64,000 nt of DNA from Cryphonectria parasitica EP155 (GCF_011745365.1 NW_024468911.1:4396759-4460758), one strand, 5' to 3'. Shown: positions 44,875-57,331, counted from the stretch's first letter. Translations and numbers: made by a program. The notes: generated from the sequence alone by a model not told the origin.

Positions 44875-46116
44875 CTTGTCGATTTTCTTCCTGTGGCGCC
44901 TTGACTGTGTGATCGCTTGAACTGGAGAGGAATCAAGAGAATGGAAATTCTACCAAGCGTTCAGGTCATGGGAAATCAGAAAATCGTCTGTTGGTAAGAC
45001 TTAATATGAGCCTAAAGTTCTACAATTGTAGACCTCCAGGGTGTGAGAGCGGCTTTAGTCGGGAGCGGAGCTGGAGCAATGCAGTCAGCTCTTTAGTAAG
45101 CAGTAGGACCAATTCGACAAATATTGGCTCTTGGGGTCGATGCCTAGCGTGTGAAGGAATGCATCACGGAGTTATCGCGAATAGAAAATTTCTCACGGAG
45201 AGGCGGAGCTCGTGTTTGCATGTCAGCTCAAGGTCAAGCCTCAAGAAACATGCCACAGGTAGCAGGTCGTCACCACCTTGCTCTGATCTTCTGTTCTCAT
45301 TATGGCCAGCAGGCGCAGCGTTTGCGACATTCAGATGGCAGGGGCACAAGAGGTGCGACTCAGAGAAAGCTGTTTTTGTGCCATTAGCTCTCATGATTCC
45401 CAAAGTCGGAATGCTATTTCTGACGACGAAAGTGAGCGACATTGTACCCGCATTTATGTTCCCACGGTCTTGCTGCTGAACTGTAGGCAGGCTGCTTAAG
45501 ATGTTGTGCAGGTCGTATCGTTGTGGTAGCAGGATCAGAACCCGTTGACCCCTGCCCTGGGAAATACCAAGCAAGCTGTAGTGTAAGTAATATTGTGGCT
45601 GTCAGGCTACAATGGTGAGCTTGACACCATCATTTCTCGTCACAATTTATTTGAGAGCATTGTACATAGGTACTTATGATAAGGCCATATTGAAGAAAGG
45701 GAAAAAGGGCATTGTTTATTATTTTGCTTGTTGCTTCCAGGCCGGTCGACCTGGTGAGCCCTAACCCAGCTCGGCCCGTAGCGGTTTTGCGGAGCAATTG
45801 GTCCACCGAGCTGACTCCATGACATCACGTTTTTGATGCGACGCCGCACCAGCCGCGTTTCGCGCGACGTCACCGCCGTTTTGCAAGCGCATGTTCGTGC
45901 CTGCCTGGCAGCCCCTCATTCTTACTCCCTTCGCTTGTGCTTTGCTGTCTCCAGAGAAAAGCTTCCTTCTTCCAGAGAAAAGCTTCCTTCTTCCACCTCA
46001 CCATACACACCACCTAGGCTGTCAAGGCAGTTCCCCTAGAGCTACATAGTAAAATCCAGACTCCATAATCTTCAAAGAACAAACCTTTCTCCCATTTCCT
46101 CCAAGAAGCCATCAAT
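44875..46116. other. Intergenic region between divergent genes, 1.2 kb
   Basis: Separates the reverse-strand GST-like gene from the forward PLDc_N gene. ORFs are short and without domains. A perfect 21-bp tandem duplication lies near the right end. Confidence 0.4.
45950..45991. repeat. Perfect 21-bp tandem duplication
   Basis: Two adjacent identical 21-nt units (starting TCCAGAGAAAAGC) 125-167 bp upstream of the PLDc_N-domain protein start, inside its promoter or 5' UTR. Confidence 0.9.
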
Positions 46117-46546
46117 ATGTTCCAGAACGTCCTCGCCCTCCTCCTCCAGCTGAGCCTGGCCGCCCTCGCCCTCGCCGCCCCCGTCGCGCAGGATGTCTCT
46201 GCCACCACCGCTGGTAACTCATGGCAGTACGGCACTGGCGGCGGTATCCTCGGCTTCATCGTCCTGGTTCTTGACATCATCGTCTTCAGTAAGTTTGTTG
46301 TCTTGTGGACAGTGCTCAACTGCCCCCACCTAAACCCTATGAAAAATTCCAAAAGATAAACATTGTGCTTATGATCTTTTGTCAACACCAACAGTCGAGG
46401 TTCTCAAGTCCAACCGCCCGCCCGCGTCCAAGCTTCTCTGGTGTCTCGTCGTCTTCCTCTTCCCCATCGTTGGTATGGTCGTCTACTGGCTCTTCTCGAA
46501 CCGTGCCGAGCACAACCGTGGCGGGTCGTACGAGCCTCTCCCTTAA
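46117..46546 (+). CDS. Small PLDc_N-domain membrane protein
   Basis: Exons 46117-46288 and 46395-46546, about 107 residues. A secretory signal or first helix (MFQNVLALLLQLSLAALALA) is followed by two transmembrane helices (GGILGFIVLVLDIIVFIEVL and KLLWCLVVFLFPIVGMVVYW) separated by KSNRPPAS. This two-helix arrangement with the PxxK-LW and FPxxG-YW marks fits the phospholipase-D-nuclease N-terminal (PLDc_N) family, which in bacteria precedes cardiolipin synthases; free-standing small versions occur in fungi with no known function. The tail is short and hydrophilic (NRAEHNRGGSYEPLP). The intron (GTAAGT to CAG at 46394) restores VFIEVLKSN in frame. Location is probably an endomembrane or the plasma membrane. 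Confidence 0.8.
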
Positions 46547-47707
46547 GAAGGTTGAAAGAACATGTGCGTGGGTCATGAGATTTGAGGCGGCGAGATATTG
46601 CCAGTGGGGCGGTTACTTGCTTGAGGGGGAATGCGGGTTTACCAGTGGTGGTGTTCTGTGTGATAAAGGGTTTAGCGGTAACAGGACAGGAGTGGGCGTT
46701 GGGAGTGGTTGGTGAAGTAGGAAAGGCTGCGAGTCTTCCTTTGCTACTTTGCATCTTGAATATGTTTTAACCCGATGACGTTCGTTTAGAGGTATGACTT
46801 GTGTCGATTTTCCAACGCGGTGGAGTATGCTCTCATGGCAAGGAGACGTATGGAGTTGAGCTCAAATTGAGTGCCGTCAGAGCTCTTCTCCAGAGCTAAA
46901 AAAAAAAAAAAAGAAGAAAATCAACAAGTTATATCTGAAAGGCTTCAAGTTGGGCCAAAAATATCTCCTGCGTGCCGTCCCTAACGTTTTCAAATAAATG
47001 TCTGGCTCCAATCACGTAAGCTTGCAGATATATGAACCCCAGAACACCAGTCTGCAGATCTCGAGAATATACTACGGCGAACTGCCAAAGCCAAGCACCT
47101 CTCACCTATTCAGGCGTATAGAATGACAGGTAATGGTGAGTACCGCGCTAACCATATTGGGTTCCTTTGGGGACCTTGCTGCTGGTATGGACAATTGCGT
47201 AAGTAAGTACGTAGACATCTCGGAAAAGAAGAAGAAAGGAAAAGAAGCCAAATAAGGCGAAGGAGACAACAATAGCTAGGTCTCGATCAAAAAGACACGC
47301 GTTTCTCGCCTCGTCAACAAGGTTGACCATACTATCAGAGCGTGTATCTCAGCTCCCGCAAGAGTTGAAAAGATTGAATTAGTCAAGAGCGTGGCGTCAA
47401 ATGATACTCGTCTCTTATGTTGATGCCCTCAAGGTCTTAGTATCTAGATGATCGTCGTCGCTACACCCGTAACTTGATTTAGCAGAACTCCCACGTCTAG
47501 CAGTTGTGGACCTCTGCTCGGGTCAATCTCGCCCGAAAACTTCAAGGCGGGGGGGGGGGGGGAGAACCCGAGGCATTGAAAGCTTCGACTTGAAGGATAG
47601 TTATCAAACTCTTGTAAGAATACAGCAGAAGAAATACAATACTAGTTCAACGTCTGCAATGGGGAGATTGAGCAGCCGCTGTCGACAACCTTATTGACGA
47701 CACTACC
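46547..47707. other. Intergenic region, 1.2 kb, with (G)14 tract
   Basis: 3' flank of the PLDc_N gene and promoter of the GH115 gene. It contains a 15-nt A run near 46898 and a (G)14 tract. No gene recognised. Confidence 0.4.
47549..47562. repeat. (G)14 mononucleotide tract
   Basis: Run of 14 G about 145 nt upstream of the GH115 start codon, probably in the promoter or 5' UTR. Confidence 0.95.
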
Positions 47708-50700
47708 ATGTGGCATAGCACTTTTGTTTCCTTCTCCAAGGAGCCTGGAGCGCTGGACTTGACCAATGCCAGGATTCTAGTCGATGAAGCCGACCACAAG
47801 GGAGTCAAGATTGCTGCTACGATGTTATCTGAGGATGTGGCTAGAGTCACCAAAGGACCCTCTAACACCGTCGAGTATTACACAGGGAGCACAGCCTCCG
47901 TCGGTTCGACTCCAGCGGCCATCATTGTCGGCTGCATCGAGTCGAGCCGGCTATTGCAAGAGTTGGAGAAAGCAGGAAAGGTGGAATTCACCGGAATTCG
48001 AGGCAAATGGGAGTGTTTCTGCACCAGCCTCGTGGCTGATCCACTGCCAGGATGTGATTCTGCTCTGGTGATCGCCGGGAGTGACAAACGAGGCGCAATA
48101 TACGGCATATACACCCTCTCCGAGCAACTCGGCGTCTCACCGTATGAGCCAACCTTCTGTCCCCGCCCTCCCGCCCTTTCCCCCAAAAATCCTCTCCCTC
48201 TGTGTGTTTGTATATGTGTGTCTCTCAAACACTAACGAATCATCATAAAATGAAACAGATGGTACTGGTGGGCCGACGTACCCCCCAAACACCATCCCAA
48301 CATCTACGCCCAACCCACCACAACCACCAGCCAGGAACCCAGCATCCGTTACCGCGGCATCTTCATCAATGACGAGGCCCCCGCCCTCACCGGCTGGGTC
48401 CGGGCCAAGTTCGGCGGATACAACGTCCAATTCTACCAAAGAGTATTCGAGCTCCTCCTCCGGCTGCGCGCCAACTTCCTGTGGCCGGCCATGTGGCCCG
48501 GCTACCCGAACCCAGGGGCGTCCTTCTTTACCGACGACGGCCAGCAGAATCAAAGCGCTGCGGATGAATGGGGCATCGTGGTCTCGACGTCGCATCACGA
48601 GCCGATGCAGAGGCTGGCGAACGAGTGGCTTGCCGAAGATAATCCGCTGGGCACGTGGGACTGGCTGACCAACAAGGACAAGATCACGGCATTTTTCGAT
48701 GCAGGTGTCAAGAGGGCGGCACCGTTCGAATCGTACCTCACGCTGGGCATGCGTGGCGAGTATGACACAAAGATGCGCACCGACGACCCGGCCGCTGTGG
48801 TGCAGGATGTGCTGCAGGTCCAGCGCTCGCTCATCAAGGGGGTTCACGGGCGGGAAGATGCTGTGCCGCAGTTGCTGGCGCTGTACAAGGAGGTGCAGGC
48901 GCAGTTCGACAGCGGACGGCTGGAGGTGGCCGATGATGTGACACTGCTGTTCTCCGATGATAATTTTGGGTCCATCCGACGACTACCACGTGGTGGTGGT
49001 AGTAAAAGTGAGGAAGGGAAAGGGGAAGAGGCTCGTAGAGAGGGAGGATGTGGCCTCTACTACCACCTCGAGTACGTCGGCACGCCGCGAAGCTACAAGT
49101 GGATCAACAGCAACTCGCTTGGCAAGGTTTGGCACCAGCTTCGCGAGGCGCACCGTCGTGGGGCAAGGCAGATCTGGGTGTTCAATGTGGGCGATATCAA
49201 GCCTCTTGAAGTACCCTTGACGTTTGCCATGACTCTGGCCTGGGACGTAGAGTCTGCCAGTACTGCCGACGACGACACGAATGACGGCATCCACTACTTC
49301 TTGCGCAACCTCGCAAACCGCGAGTTCGGGCCCCTCCTCAGCCAAGACATCGCAAGGGCGTGGCTTGAGTACGACCGCCTCGTCTCCCTGCGCCGCCACG
49401 AACACATAGAGCCCACGACATTTTCGTTGCTCCATCACAATGAGGCCGAGCTCATCATATCCCGTTGGCAGGCCCTCCTCGCCCAGGCCGAGCAGATATA
49501 CGCCCGCAGCCCATCCGAGCAGAAACCCTCCGTCTTCCAGCTCGTCCTGCACCCGATCAAGGCCAGCGCCCTGTTCACCTCCCTCCAAATCACCGTGGCC
49601 CGCAACCAGCTCCACGCCCGTCAGCGCCGCAACTCGACAAACACCCTCGCCGCCCGCGCTCTCGCCCTCTTCAGCGCCGACTTTGATCTCGCAGAGGAAT
49701 ACCACGGCCTCCTGGGTGGGAAATGGAACCACATCCTCTCCCAGCCGCACTGGGGGTTCGAGAGCGACACCTGGCACGCGCCCAGCCGCGACATGCTGGC
49801 GGGTCTGTGCTACGTCCAGACGCGACAGGCGTCGAACCCAATCGCAGGTCACATGGGAATCATGGTGGAGGGACACGAGGGCGTACGGCCTGGTCTGACG
49901 AATGAGAACAGTGACTTTACGCATCCGAGTAAGGGGGACCTTGTGGTGGGATTGACGCTTGGGGTCATGACGCGATATGGGCCTGCGAGGCGGTGGGTTG
50001 AGCTGTTCACACGTGGGACCTGTGTGGTGCACTGGACGGCTCAGGTGTTATTGTTCGGTGATCTGGTGCGGCTGTCACGGATGGAGGGCACTTTGCTCCC
50101 TGGGAAGGAGGGGGAGGAGGATCAGAGGCTGGAGGTGGAGGTCGCGTGGGATCATGTCCCGACAGCTTTTGATGAGACCGTAATTATTGAGTTCCGGTCT
50201 GACGAAGGTGACCTCGAGCACGTTCATCTCCCCATCAACTGTCGCCGCGTTCCAGATACCTTCCAAGAGGGGTTTGTCGAGGACGATGGTTATATCGTTA
50301 TACCACCCACGGCCTGCAAGCAGTTGGGCCCATGTTACTATGTCCTCCCGTCCACTGGCAGAACACCTTGGGGCTCCATTGCCCTCGATCCAGCTTCACA
50401 GACATCAGAGCCTCCCGCCTGGCTCGAGTATAAATTCTTCACCTTCTCAGATCCAGGCCCGACGGCGGAGGCGGCGACGGCCAGGAGTGACCTCGTGCTG
50501 CACTTCAACATGACCCTCGACCTCGACCCAGACAGCCTTATGCAATACGAGTTCTCTATCGACGGCAGCCCTTTCCACCGACACCGCCTGCTCGATATTG
50601 AGGCCGTGGAGGAGGGAGACCCCGAGCTGCCGTCTCCCATCGGGTGGGTGACAGCTGTGCAGGACTGCGCCTGGCGCAAATTGCACGACGTTCGTTCACA

Positions 50701-50866
50701 TCTTCTTGGCACGGGCGAGCACTCGTTGCGCTTGCGTCTGTTGCATACCAATATGCTTCTGGAGTCGATTCTCCTTGACTTTGGCGGCGTGAAGGAGAGT
50801 TATCTTGCCCCCCCGCCAAGTTCTCATCTGAGAAGCGGAAACTTCGAAGGGGTGGACTTAGGGTGA
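47708..50866 (+). CDS. GH115 xylan alpha-1,2-glucuronidase
   Basis: Exons 47708-48141 and 48259-50866, about 1013 residues. GH115 enzymes release (4-O-methyl-)glucuronic acid from internal or terminal positions of glucuronoxylan. N-terminal domain: VDEADHKGVKIAATMLSEDV and SDKRGAIYGIYTLSEQLGVS. After the junction comes the catalytic barrel: WYWWADVPPKHHP, YRGIFINDEAPALTGWV, FLWPAMWPGYPNPGASFFTD, WGIVVSTSHHEPMQR, FESYLTLGMRGEYD, then LLFSDDNFGSIRRLP, KWINSNSLGKVW and ARQIWVFNVGDIKPLE. The C-terminal region has HNRGG-like domains (WGFESDTWHAPSRDML, GHMGIMVEG) and a beta-sandwich end. A charged insert (KSEEGKGEEARREGG) after the DDNFGSIRR motif is unusual. No signal peptide is visible, and the upstream DNA offers none in an obvious exon, so the enzyme may be intracellular. 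It converges with an MFS sugar transporter gene, about 795 nt between the stops. Confidence 0.95.
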
Positions 50867-51661
50867 AGAGGAAGGTAGGAGCGGCTGGGGCCTGGGTTGT
50901 TTGGGGGGGGAAGGGGCATGCGAGGATTGGTAGGCACACTAATCTTTGTGAGTGAAAGACGTCTGATGCAGCCAAGACACCTTTGTACTTTTGGTCAATG
51001 TGGCGGAGTGTAGAGTAATCATTTCTCCTCGAAAGAAAAGAAGAAAAAAATGAAGGGAACGAGCAAGAAAGAAGAAAAAAAAGTCAACTCTTGGTTACAG
51101 CCCTATACGGCATAATTATAATCGTTCATAAAATTGCACCTCTGGAATGAGGCTTACCTATGTAGTAAGTATTGGTGGGGAAAGAACAGCGACGGAGACG
51201 CGCATGAGACTGTATGTTAGTGAGAAAGAGCATGCAAAATCGTAAAAAGTGCATTAAAGGTATCAATCCAGGTATCAACACACAAAACACGAAATAATAC
51301 CAAACAAGTTTAGCAGCAACAAAATGCTTCTCTCCAAATCTTCCCTCATTCTACCGGGACCCTGACGTTCCAAGTCAATCCTTGTCTCCAATTATCCTTT
51401 CTCCGGCTCGTACAGGGCAAGGAGGTGGCAGGGGGAGGAGGACTGAGTTTCTCAAATTACTCCACCAATGAATGGTGCAGCAGAAAGAGATGCTGCCAAG
51501 AGACATCAGCAAGACCGACACGGCGTCTCGCCTCTCAATCCCACTACTACTTTGTTTGTTAGGCCCCCTTGCACGCCCCTGCCGGTCGCCTTTTCTATGG
51601 CCGAGGTTATACTTCCTCCCCCGCAAATCTGGCCAGCTCCAACCGAATGGTGGTGATCCCT
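50867..51661. other. Intergenic region between convergent GH115 and transporter genes
   Basis: Shared 3' flanks of two convergent genes. Purine-rich segment near 51020-51085. No gene seen. Confidence 0.4.
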
Positions 51662-53709
51662 CTAGCTGGCCGCATCGGCCACGATCTTCTCTGTCACCTT
51701 GCCGTCGGCCTGCACGACGACCTTGTCGACCTTGATGGAGGCCTGCACAGGCTTCGGTTGGTTGTAGACCCACTCGAGCTGCTCCAGAGTTCGGCCCTGC
51801 GACTCGACACTGCAGTCATGGTGTCAGCATCCTGATGAATTGAACGGTAAAATAGTGGTGGTAGGAGGAACTGATGAAGCTTACCCGAAGATCCACCAGA
51901 GAATGGACTCGATAACATCCCAAGCAACAAAGACATAGACGTAGTTGGTGTTGATGTTGGCGAGGGCAATAGGGCCAGCGAACTGGTTGATGAATCCAAA
52001 CAGGCCCACGATCATGCCCGAGGCAGCAAGACCCTTGGCACGCAGGTTGGTGTCGAGAGCCTCAGCGGGGATGATACCCTGGAGTGGGGTGTAGGTGAAC
52101 GAGTAGATGATGTTGAACAAGAAGTAGAAGGCCAATGCCGCTTGAGCCAGGGACTTGCCATCGGCCGAGATGTTGAGATTGCCTGAGGAGTCCGTCGTTT
52201 CATACTTCTTCAGGCCCGTCGATGTGCCGCCATTGACGGCAAGCAGGCACGCGCAGATGAAGGTGCCGTACACCAACACGGTACGGCGGTTCATCTTGTC
52301 GCTGAGCGAGACACCAAAGCCAGCGCCGATGGCAGACAGAACGCTGTTCAGGACGTTGAAACCGAGTTGCTGGGCAGTAGATTTGACCCCGATGAGGCTG
52401 AAAATCGCGGCATTGAAGTAGCCCAGGCCGTTGCCGGAAAATTGTCCAAAGACGGAAATCATGATGATCTGACCAAATCGCCAGCGGCCGTTGTGGGTCA
52501 GGAACATCGGGCGGTAGTCCCACCAGACCTTGTCTTGACCATCCTGTCTGATGTTCTCCCTCATCTCCTCAATCTCGAGCAGGACGAGACGCGACGATGG
52601 GTCGCCATTACCGTGGTACTTGACCAGGAAGGCAACAGCCTCCTCCTCCCTGCCGTTGGCCATCAGGAAACGCGGGGATTCGGGGAGGAACCAGACGGAG
52701 GCGATGACGATAAAACAGGCGAAGCACTGCAGGAGCAGTGGAAGTCTCCAGGCCCAGTTGGAGGTCATGTAAGAGCAGCCAAAGGTCACGAAAGCGGCCG
52801 GGATCGAGCCGCCGAACCAGCCACAATTGTAGAAGCCTAAGCAAGGTGTTCAATCAGTATTGGGGGCCCCTGTCCAGACAGCTCATTGTGGAATATCGGG
52901 GTCTTGGCTCGTGAACGTACCAGTGCAACGCCCCCTCCAGTGTGCAGGGGCAATCTCGATCGAGTATGCCGGGGCGGCGACGGTCATGATGGAGATGCCA
53001 CCACCCAGGATAAATCGGCCGACGGTGATCTGAGCAACAGTGCTGGAGCTACACGCAATCACCGAGCCCACGATGATGACCCAGCCGCCGATAAACATAG
53101 ACCAGCGACGACCAAACCTGTCGGACAGCATGGCTGCCAGAGGAGACGTGACAATTGTTCCCCTACGAACCTCATTGTCAGTGTCATGCCGACATCTGGA
53201 AGCGCGGATCCTCGACAAGTAAGTTTATGACCTTGAAACACACTTACACGGAGTAGAGCGAGCTGATAATGGAGACCTTTGTGCCGGTCAATTCAGAGTT
53301 AAAGGTGTCCATGAATGGTTTCATAGCGGTAATGGAACCGATGAGGGAGCCATCGTAGCCGTTGGCGCAGGCGCAGCAGAATGCGATAAAGACGGCGAAA
53401 TAGAGTTGGATAGAACTCTTGCTCCACCGCTCGATATTTGACTCTTGAACGGCAGCAAATAATTCGGCCTGTAAAGCAGCTTAAGTGTCAGCAAGAACCA
53501 AGAGGCCAAAGCCACGAGGCCGGCGGCCTCAGATCGTGGACAAGCGTTAAGGACTAAATGTTGCTGACATTGTGAACTTCCCTCGCCTTAGCACCAGCAC
53601 TGGTGTCCAAGGTCTTTCCGGTACCCTCAGCGACGACAGGGTATTGAACGTCGGCAGAGATGCCGTGGTTCGACTCGTCGACGACAGGATCCGTCTTCTC
53701 GGCCGACAT
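51662..53709 (-). CDS. MFS sugar transporter (lactose/hexose permease-like)
   Basis: Reverse-strand exons 53709-53569, 53468-53248, 53162-52921, 52836-51885 and 51809-51662, about 567 residues. The hydrophilic N-terminus (MSAEKTDPVVDESNHGISAD) ends in AKAREVHN, the usual pre-TM1 motif. TM1: FCCACANGYDGSLIGSITAM. Next LSDRFGRRWSMFIGGWVI, then IMTVAAPAYSIEIAPAHWRG, the sugar-porter signature, split across an intron junction (GRCTG to FYNCGWFGG). The central loop has FLPESPRFLMANGREEE and the long cytosolic helix; TM7 region FGQFSGNGLGYFNAAIF. SDKMNRRTVLVYG and the C-terminal VESQGRTLEQLEWVY, preceding a hydrophilic tail, complete it. All five exons join in frame; the first donor (GTCAGC) is weak. 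The family transports hexoses, disaccharides or oligosaccharides; the neighbouring GH115 suggests a hemicellulose-derived sugar. Confidence 0.93.
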
Positions 53710-56700
53710 GATGAGATCAATTCTCTTGAAAACCGTTGTTTGTACGTCCTGGAGTATCTGCTGGCGGACTTGAGGTCAGGAACAGCTTACAAGGCCGGGA
53801 CATGATTGTGCCAGGGTGCCCAGGAGGGTATTATATGTGGGCAATGAGCTTTCCCATGGCCTCATGGTGGCTCCAACCATGGAGCGGGACTCTCTAAGGG
53901 CAACTGACCATTTACCAGGGTGGTCTACCCCAGATTCTGGAGGTCTCGAAGTCGCATATCGGGACTGCGGGCCTGCGTCCCATGCGGCAAGGGTGGAGAG
54001 ACCCCCAGGCTCAGGTCAGCAAGCGAGACCAGGGGGAAGACAATGAATGGATGGATGGATGAGTGAGCCGCCAGCCCTGCACAGAAGCGGCGAGGCCCCA
54101 GGGAAGGAGGAAGGGTGAGAATGAGCACCGCTGTCCATCCTTTGCGGGTCCGAGCAGAAGAATCGCAGTGTGCTCTGGGAGTGGGTTGTCGGGCCTGCAT
54201 CCAAGAGCATGAGGTGAAGGAAGCTGAGTGCTCGACGGGCTTGCCGCGGCGAGTCCGCCCAGGGTTCTCCCATAACTCGGAGACTACTGATTCAAGCGTT
54301 CACTCCCTCGTATCGAATCCCGTTGTAATCGGCTCCCCACCCCTAGACAATATCGCTGGATGATCATGTCATCCAGATCCAGACCCGTCTCTCAAATCTC
54401 AGGGCAGTTTACACATGTTAACCGGGTCATAAAGGCTGGACAACAGTCCCCCTGGAAGACAGAGCACTTGATTACCGTCGTATCAGCTTTGCAAATAGAC
54501 TGCATAGTAGTAGTGCCTACCCCATGTACATAATTCAAGAGCTGTCTAGCCGACCTGGTTAGGATATCCCCGCCCCAGATAGAGTAGGTGACTTGATTAG
54601 AGCCAGCGATGCCTGCAGTCACAACTCGACAGATCCGAGCCCAAGCTGCAAAGATGCCTCGCAGCCTCAAATGCTTCATGTGCATGCCGGCTCACGTGAT
54701 AAGACCGACCTGAAGGCTTCGGCCACGGCTTGGTAGCAAGGTCGTCCGTAGAGACGAGGTCGAGAGTTCGGGGAGACGGGCCTGCAAGGTACCGAAGGGG
54801 TCTAGCCAGTGTCCGTGTGGCTTGCAGCATCGATCGCCTCTGTCCAGCGCAAGCGCAAGCGTCTTGACAACGTCCCAGGCTGCCGGGACTGGAAGGGCAC
54901 TATATGCCACAAGTAGAGACTAGACTCACTCCAATAGTGCGAGAGGTCGTTGACGGACCAGACGAAGAGGATACCGAGTGCGCGGCCGGGCCGGGATGTC
55001 GGTACGGTCAGGCAGTTCAGAGGAATCCTTCGAGTAGTTTTGACAATACGAATGACCCATCGAAGAGAAGGGCCAGTCTGTTGACGGATGATGGGCTGAG
55101 AATACCCGGTAGTGTCTGGAACAGGTGAATGGATCCATACGTGTTGGGACCTGAAGGTATCAATCCACAGGAACGAGTGATCCCACTGGGAATTTTTTTT
55201 TTTTTTTTTTTTTTTTAGTTGGGTTTTGTGGGAAGGCAGTGATGGTGTGTGGCTGGTTGGTTGGTGGTTGGCATTTCTTGGTGGATAGTAGGCGAGTACC
55301 GGTTGGAAGTCCTATGCGGGCTGCCATGTACGCTCCTGCCAAGGCCCCTTTGGGGTTTGGACGCAGTATCTCATCTCGTCTCATAACGCGAATGTGTAAT
55401 CGCGATATGACAATTACCAAGTACGAGAGGTCCTTGTACTACTGCTGTAGTCGGTCGCAACGTGTGTAGCCCATGTCTGAAACAGATTCTAGATGGAGAT
55501 CTACTATAGTACAACCGTTTTCTCTCTCCCCTTCTCTTTGATTGCAGCTTCAGATAAACAAGTCCCCTGGATAACCTTAATCCCACCATTCGGTGCTAAG
55601 GTGCCCGTGGGGAAAGTATCTTATGCGGCTGGGGGTAAACACCCCATCAGGTGAGAGGCAGACCATAGGGTGGGAGGCTACAGGGGGGCCAGAGGGGGAC
55701 CGCAGAGGGAATACAGGGGTCCCACCCACTACGGGCGTTGGACTCTGAGCCCCTGCCTCCAGTACGACACTAGGGTCACTAGGCACGAGGGCGATCAGTC
55801 GGTTCTTGCCGAAACTGGATCTGGCGGGGAACATACCTCCGCCCTCCTCTTTCCATCCACGCCGACACAACACAAGCAAGGTGTTCCTTCCTCGATCATT
55901 TCCCTCTGCTGTGCTACGAAAAACAGATGTAAAAGAAAACTTGGCAGGCATGATCGAGTACTTCCCTTTCACAGTAGAAGCACTGAAGCATTTCAAACTG
56001 CAGCTCCCGACAAACAAGAGCTTATGAAGTACAACAGATCAAGGTGAGGCGGTTGCGAGCCTGAGTTCTTCATGAGTGCCCACGTGCTGCCATCACCACA
56101 CCACCACCGCCACCTTTGGCCACTTGGGACTGACGGTATCTCCAAAAACAACACCATCCGCAATTAAACACGCAACCCACCTCCTTTGCCCCCCCCCCCC
56201 CCCTTTCCCCCAGATGATCTCGGCTCCTGCTAGCTGCACGAACCCTCCTATCTCCAGACACCATTGTTTCCGTTTCCAAATTTCCGCCTGAACTGTGTAA
56301 CCCTCCTTCTCTCCACCTCTGGATAACCTGCCCTTGTCGTGCTTGTATTGGTAGCGAACCAGCCTCTCTATGTCCTAAGGTAGATTTAGTCTCCCAAGCG
56401 TGTCTACGATGGTCGTGCATTAGCGAGCCATAGTATACTTGAAATAGAACAGAGTTTAGCCCTATGAAATGGGCAGTCCTGACCAACCAGTCACTGGGCT
56501 GTAGATGCTGAACTTGGGACACAGAAGGTTGACTGCGGGTACGCAGACAAGAGCACACCCGACATGACAGTCAAATCCATAAGAATGGTTACACGTTAAA
56601 TACACATTTGGGTATCATCTGGCTTGATCTGGTGACATGTCTCAAGTCTGTCGTGCCGTCCCTGAGAGTCAGACCATGCCCCACGCCCTCCATATTCGCC

Positions 56701-56731
56701 GCATAATTGTCGGAAGATATGGTCTCCGTCT
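53710..56731. other. Gene-poor region, 3.0 kb
   Basis: No supported gene. It contains the promoter of the transporter, a 24-nt T run (55193-55216), GATG-rich short repeats near 54045-54062 and a (C)15 tract (56189-56203). ORFs present are short and lack domains. Confidence 0.4.
56189..56203. repeat. (C)15 mononucleotide tract
   Basis: Run of 15 C in noncoding DNA downstream of the first 2EXR-like gene. Confidence 0.95.
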
Positions 56732-57300
56732 CTAAGATGGCCTTTCATCCATCACTGCAGTCCCTCCGAAACGAGTATACTCCCGTAGGGCTTTTTTCCG
56801 CATCTCATAATAAATCACCCCGTCCGCCTGTTCCGTCACCCACCCGTAGCCCTCGGCCTCCCACTCGTCCAGCAGCCTGACCAGGTCATCGCACCTCGGC
56901 GATGGTGGGCTAAGGTAGATCCGGAACCGCCGCAGCTCTGGTGTCCCGGACCTCACACTCGCCAGCAACGGCCTCCAGAGTTCCCACGATACCGGCGCGG
57001 TCGGCAGCCGTCCATCCCCGTCCCCGCCGCCGCCCACCAACAGTCGCGGGTGCTGAGTCTCAATACGCTGAAGGAAGAGGTGGTCCTTGAAATGGTCAAA
57101 CGCAAAATCAAGGCGGCGGATCTTCGACGTGTGGCTGTGTGGATTCTGCACGAAGAACCGGTAGGCGTCCTCGGAAGCCGTGAAGATGAGCTCCGTTGAC
57201 TCGAACAGGCACTCGATCGCCTCGGCATACCTAGGGTTGCAGTCAGCATAGTCCAGAATTCGCTCCACAACTGAATAAGAAGAAGAAGAAGAGGAAGAAG

Positions 57301-57331
<31 letters not shown>

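Noticed and set aside
48137..50032. Long reverse-strand ORFs opposite GH115
   Set aside because: Mirror frames of the GH115 coding sequence; His/Gly/Val/Arg-rich and without family signal.
55193..55216. 24-nt T run as a Pol III terminator or retroelement tail
   Set aside because: No tRNA, SINE or LINE-like sequence precedes it on either strand.
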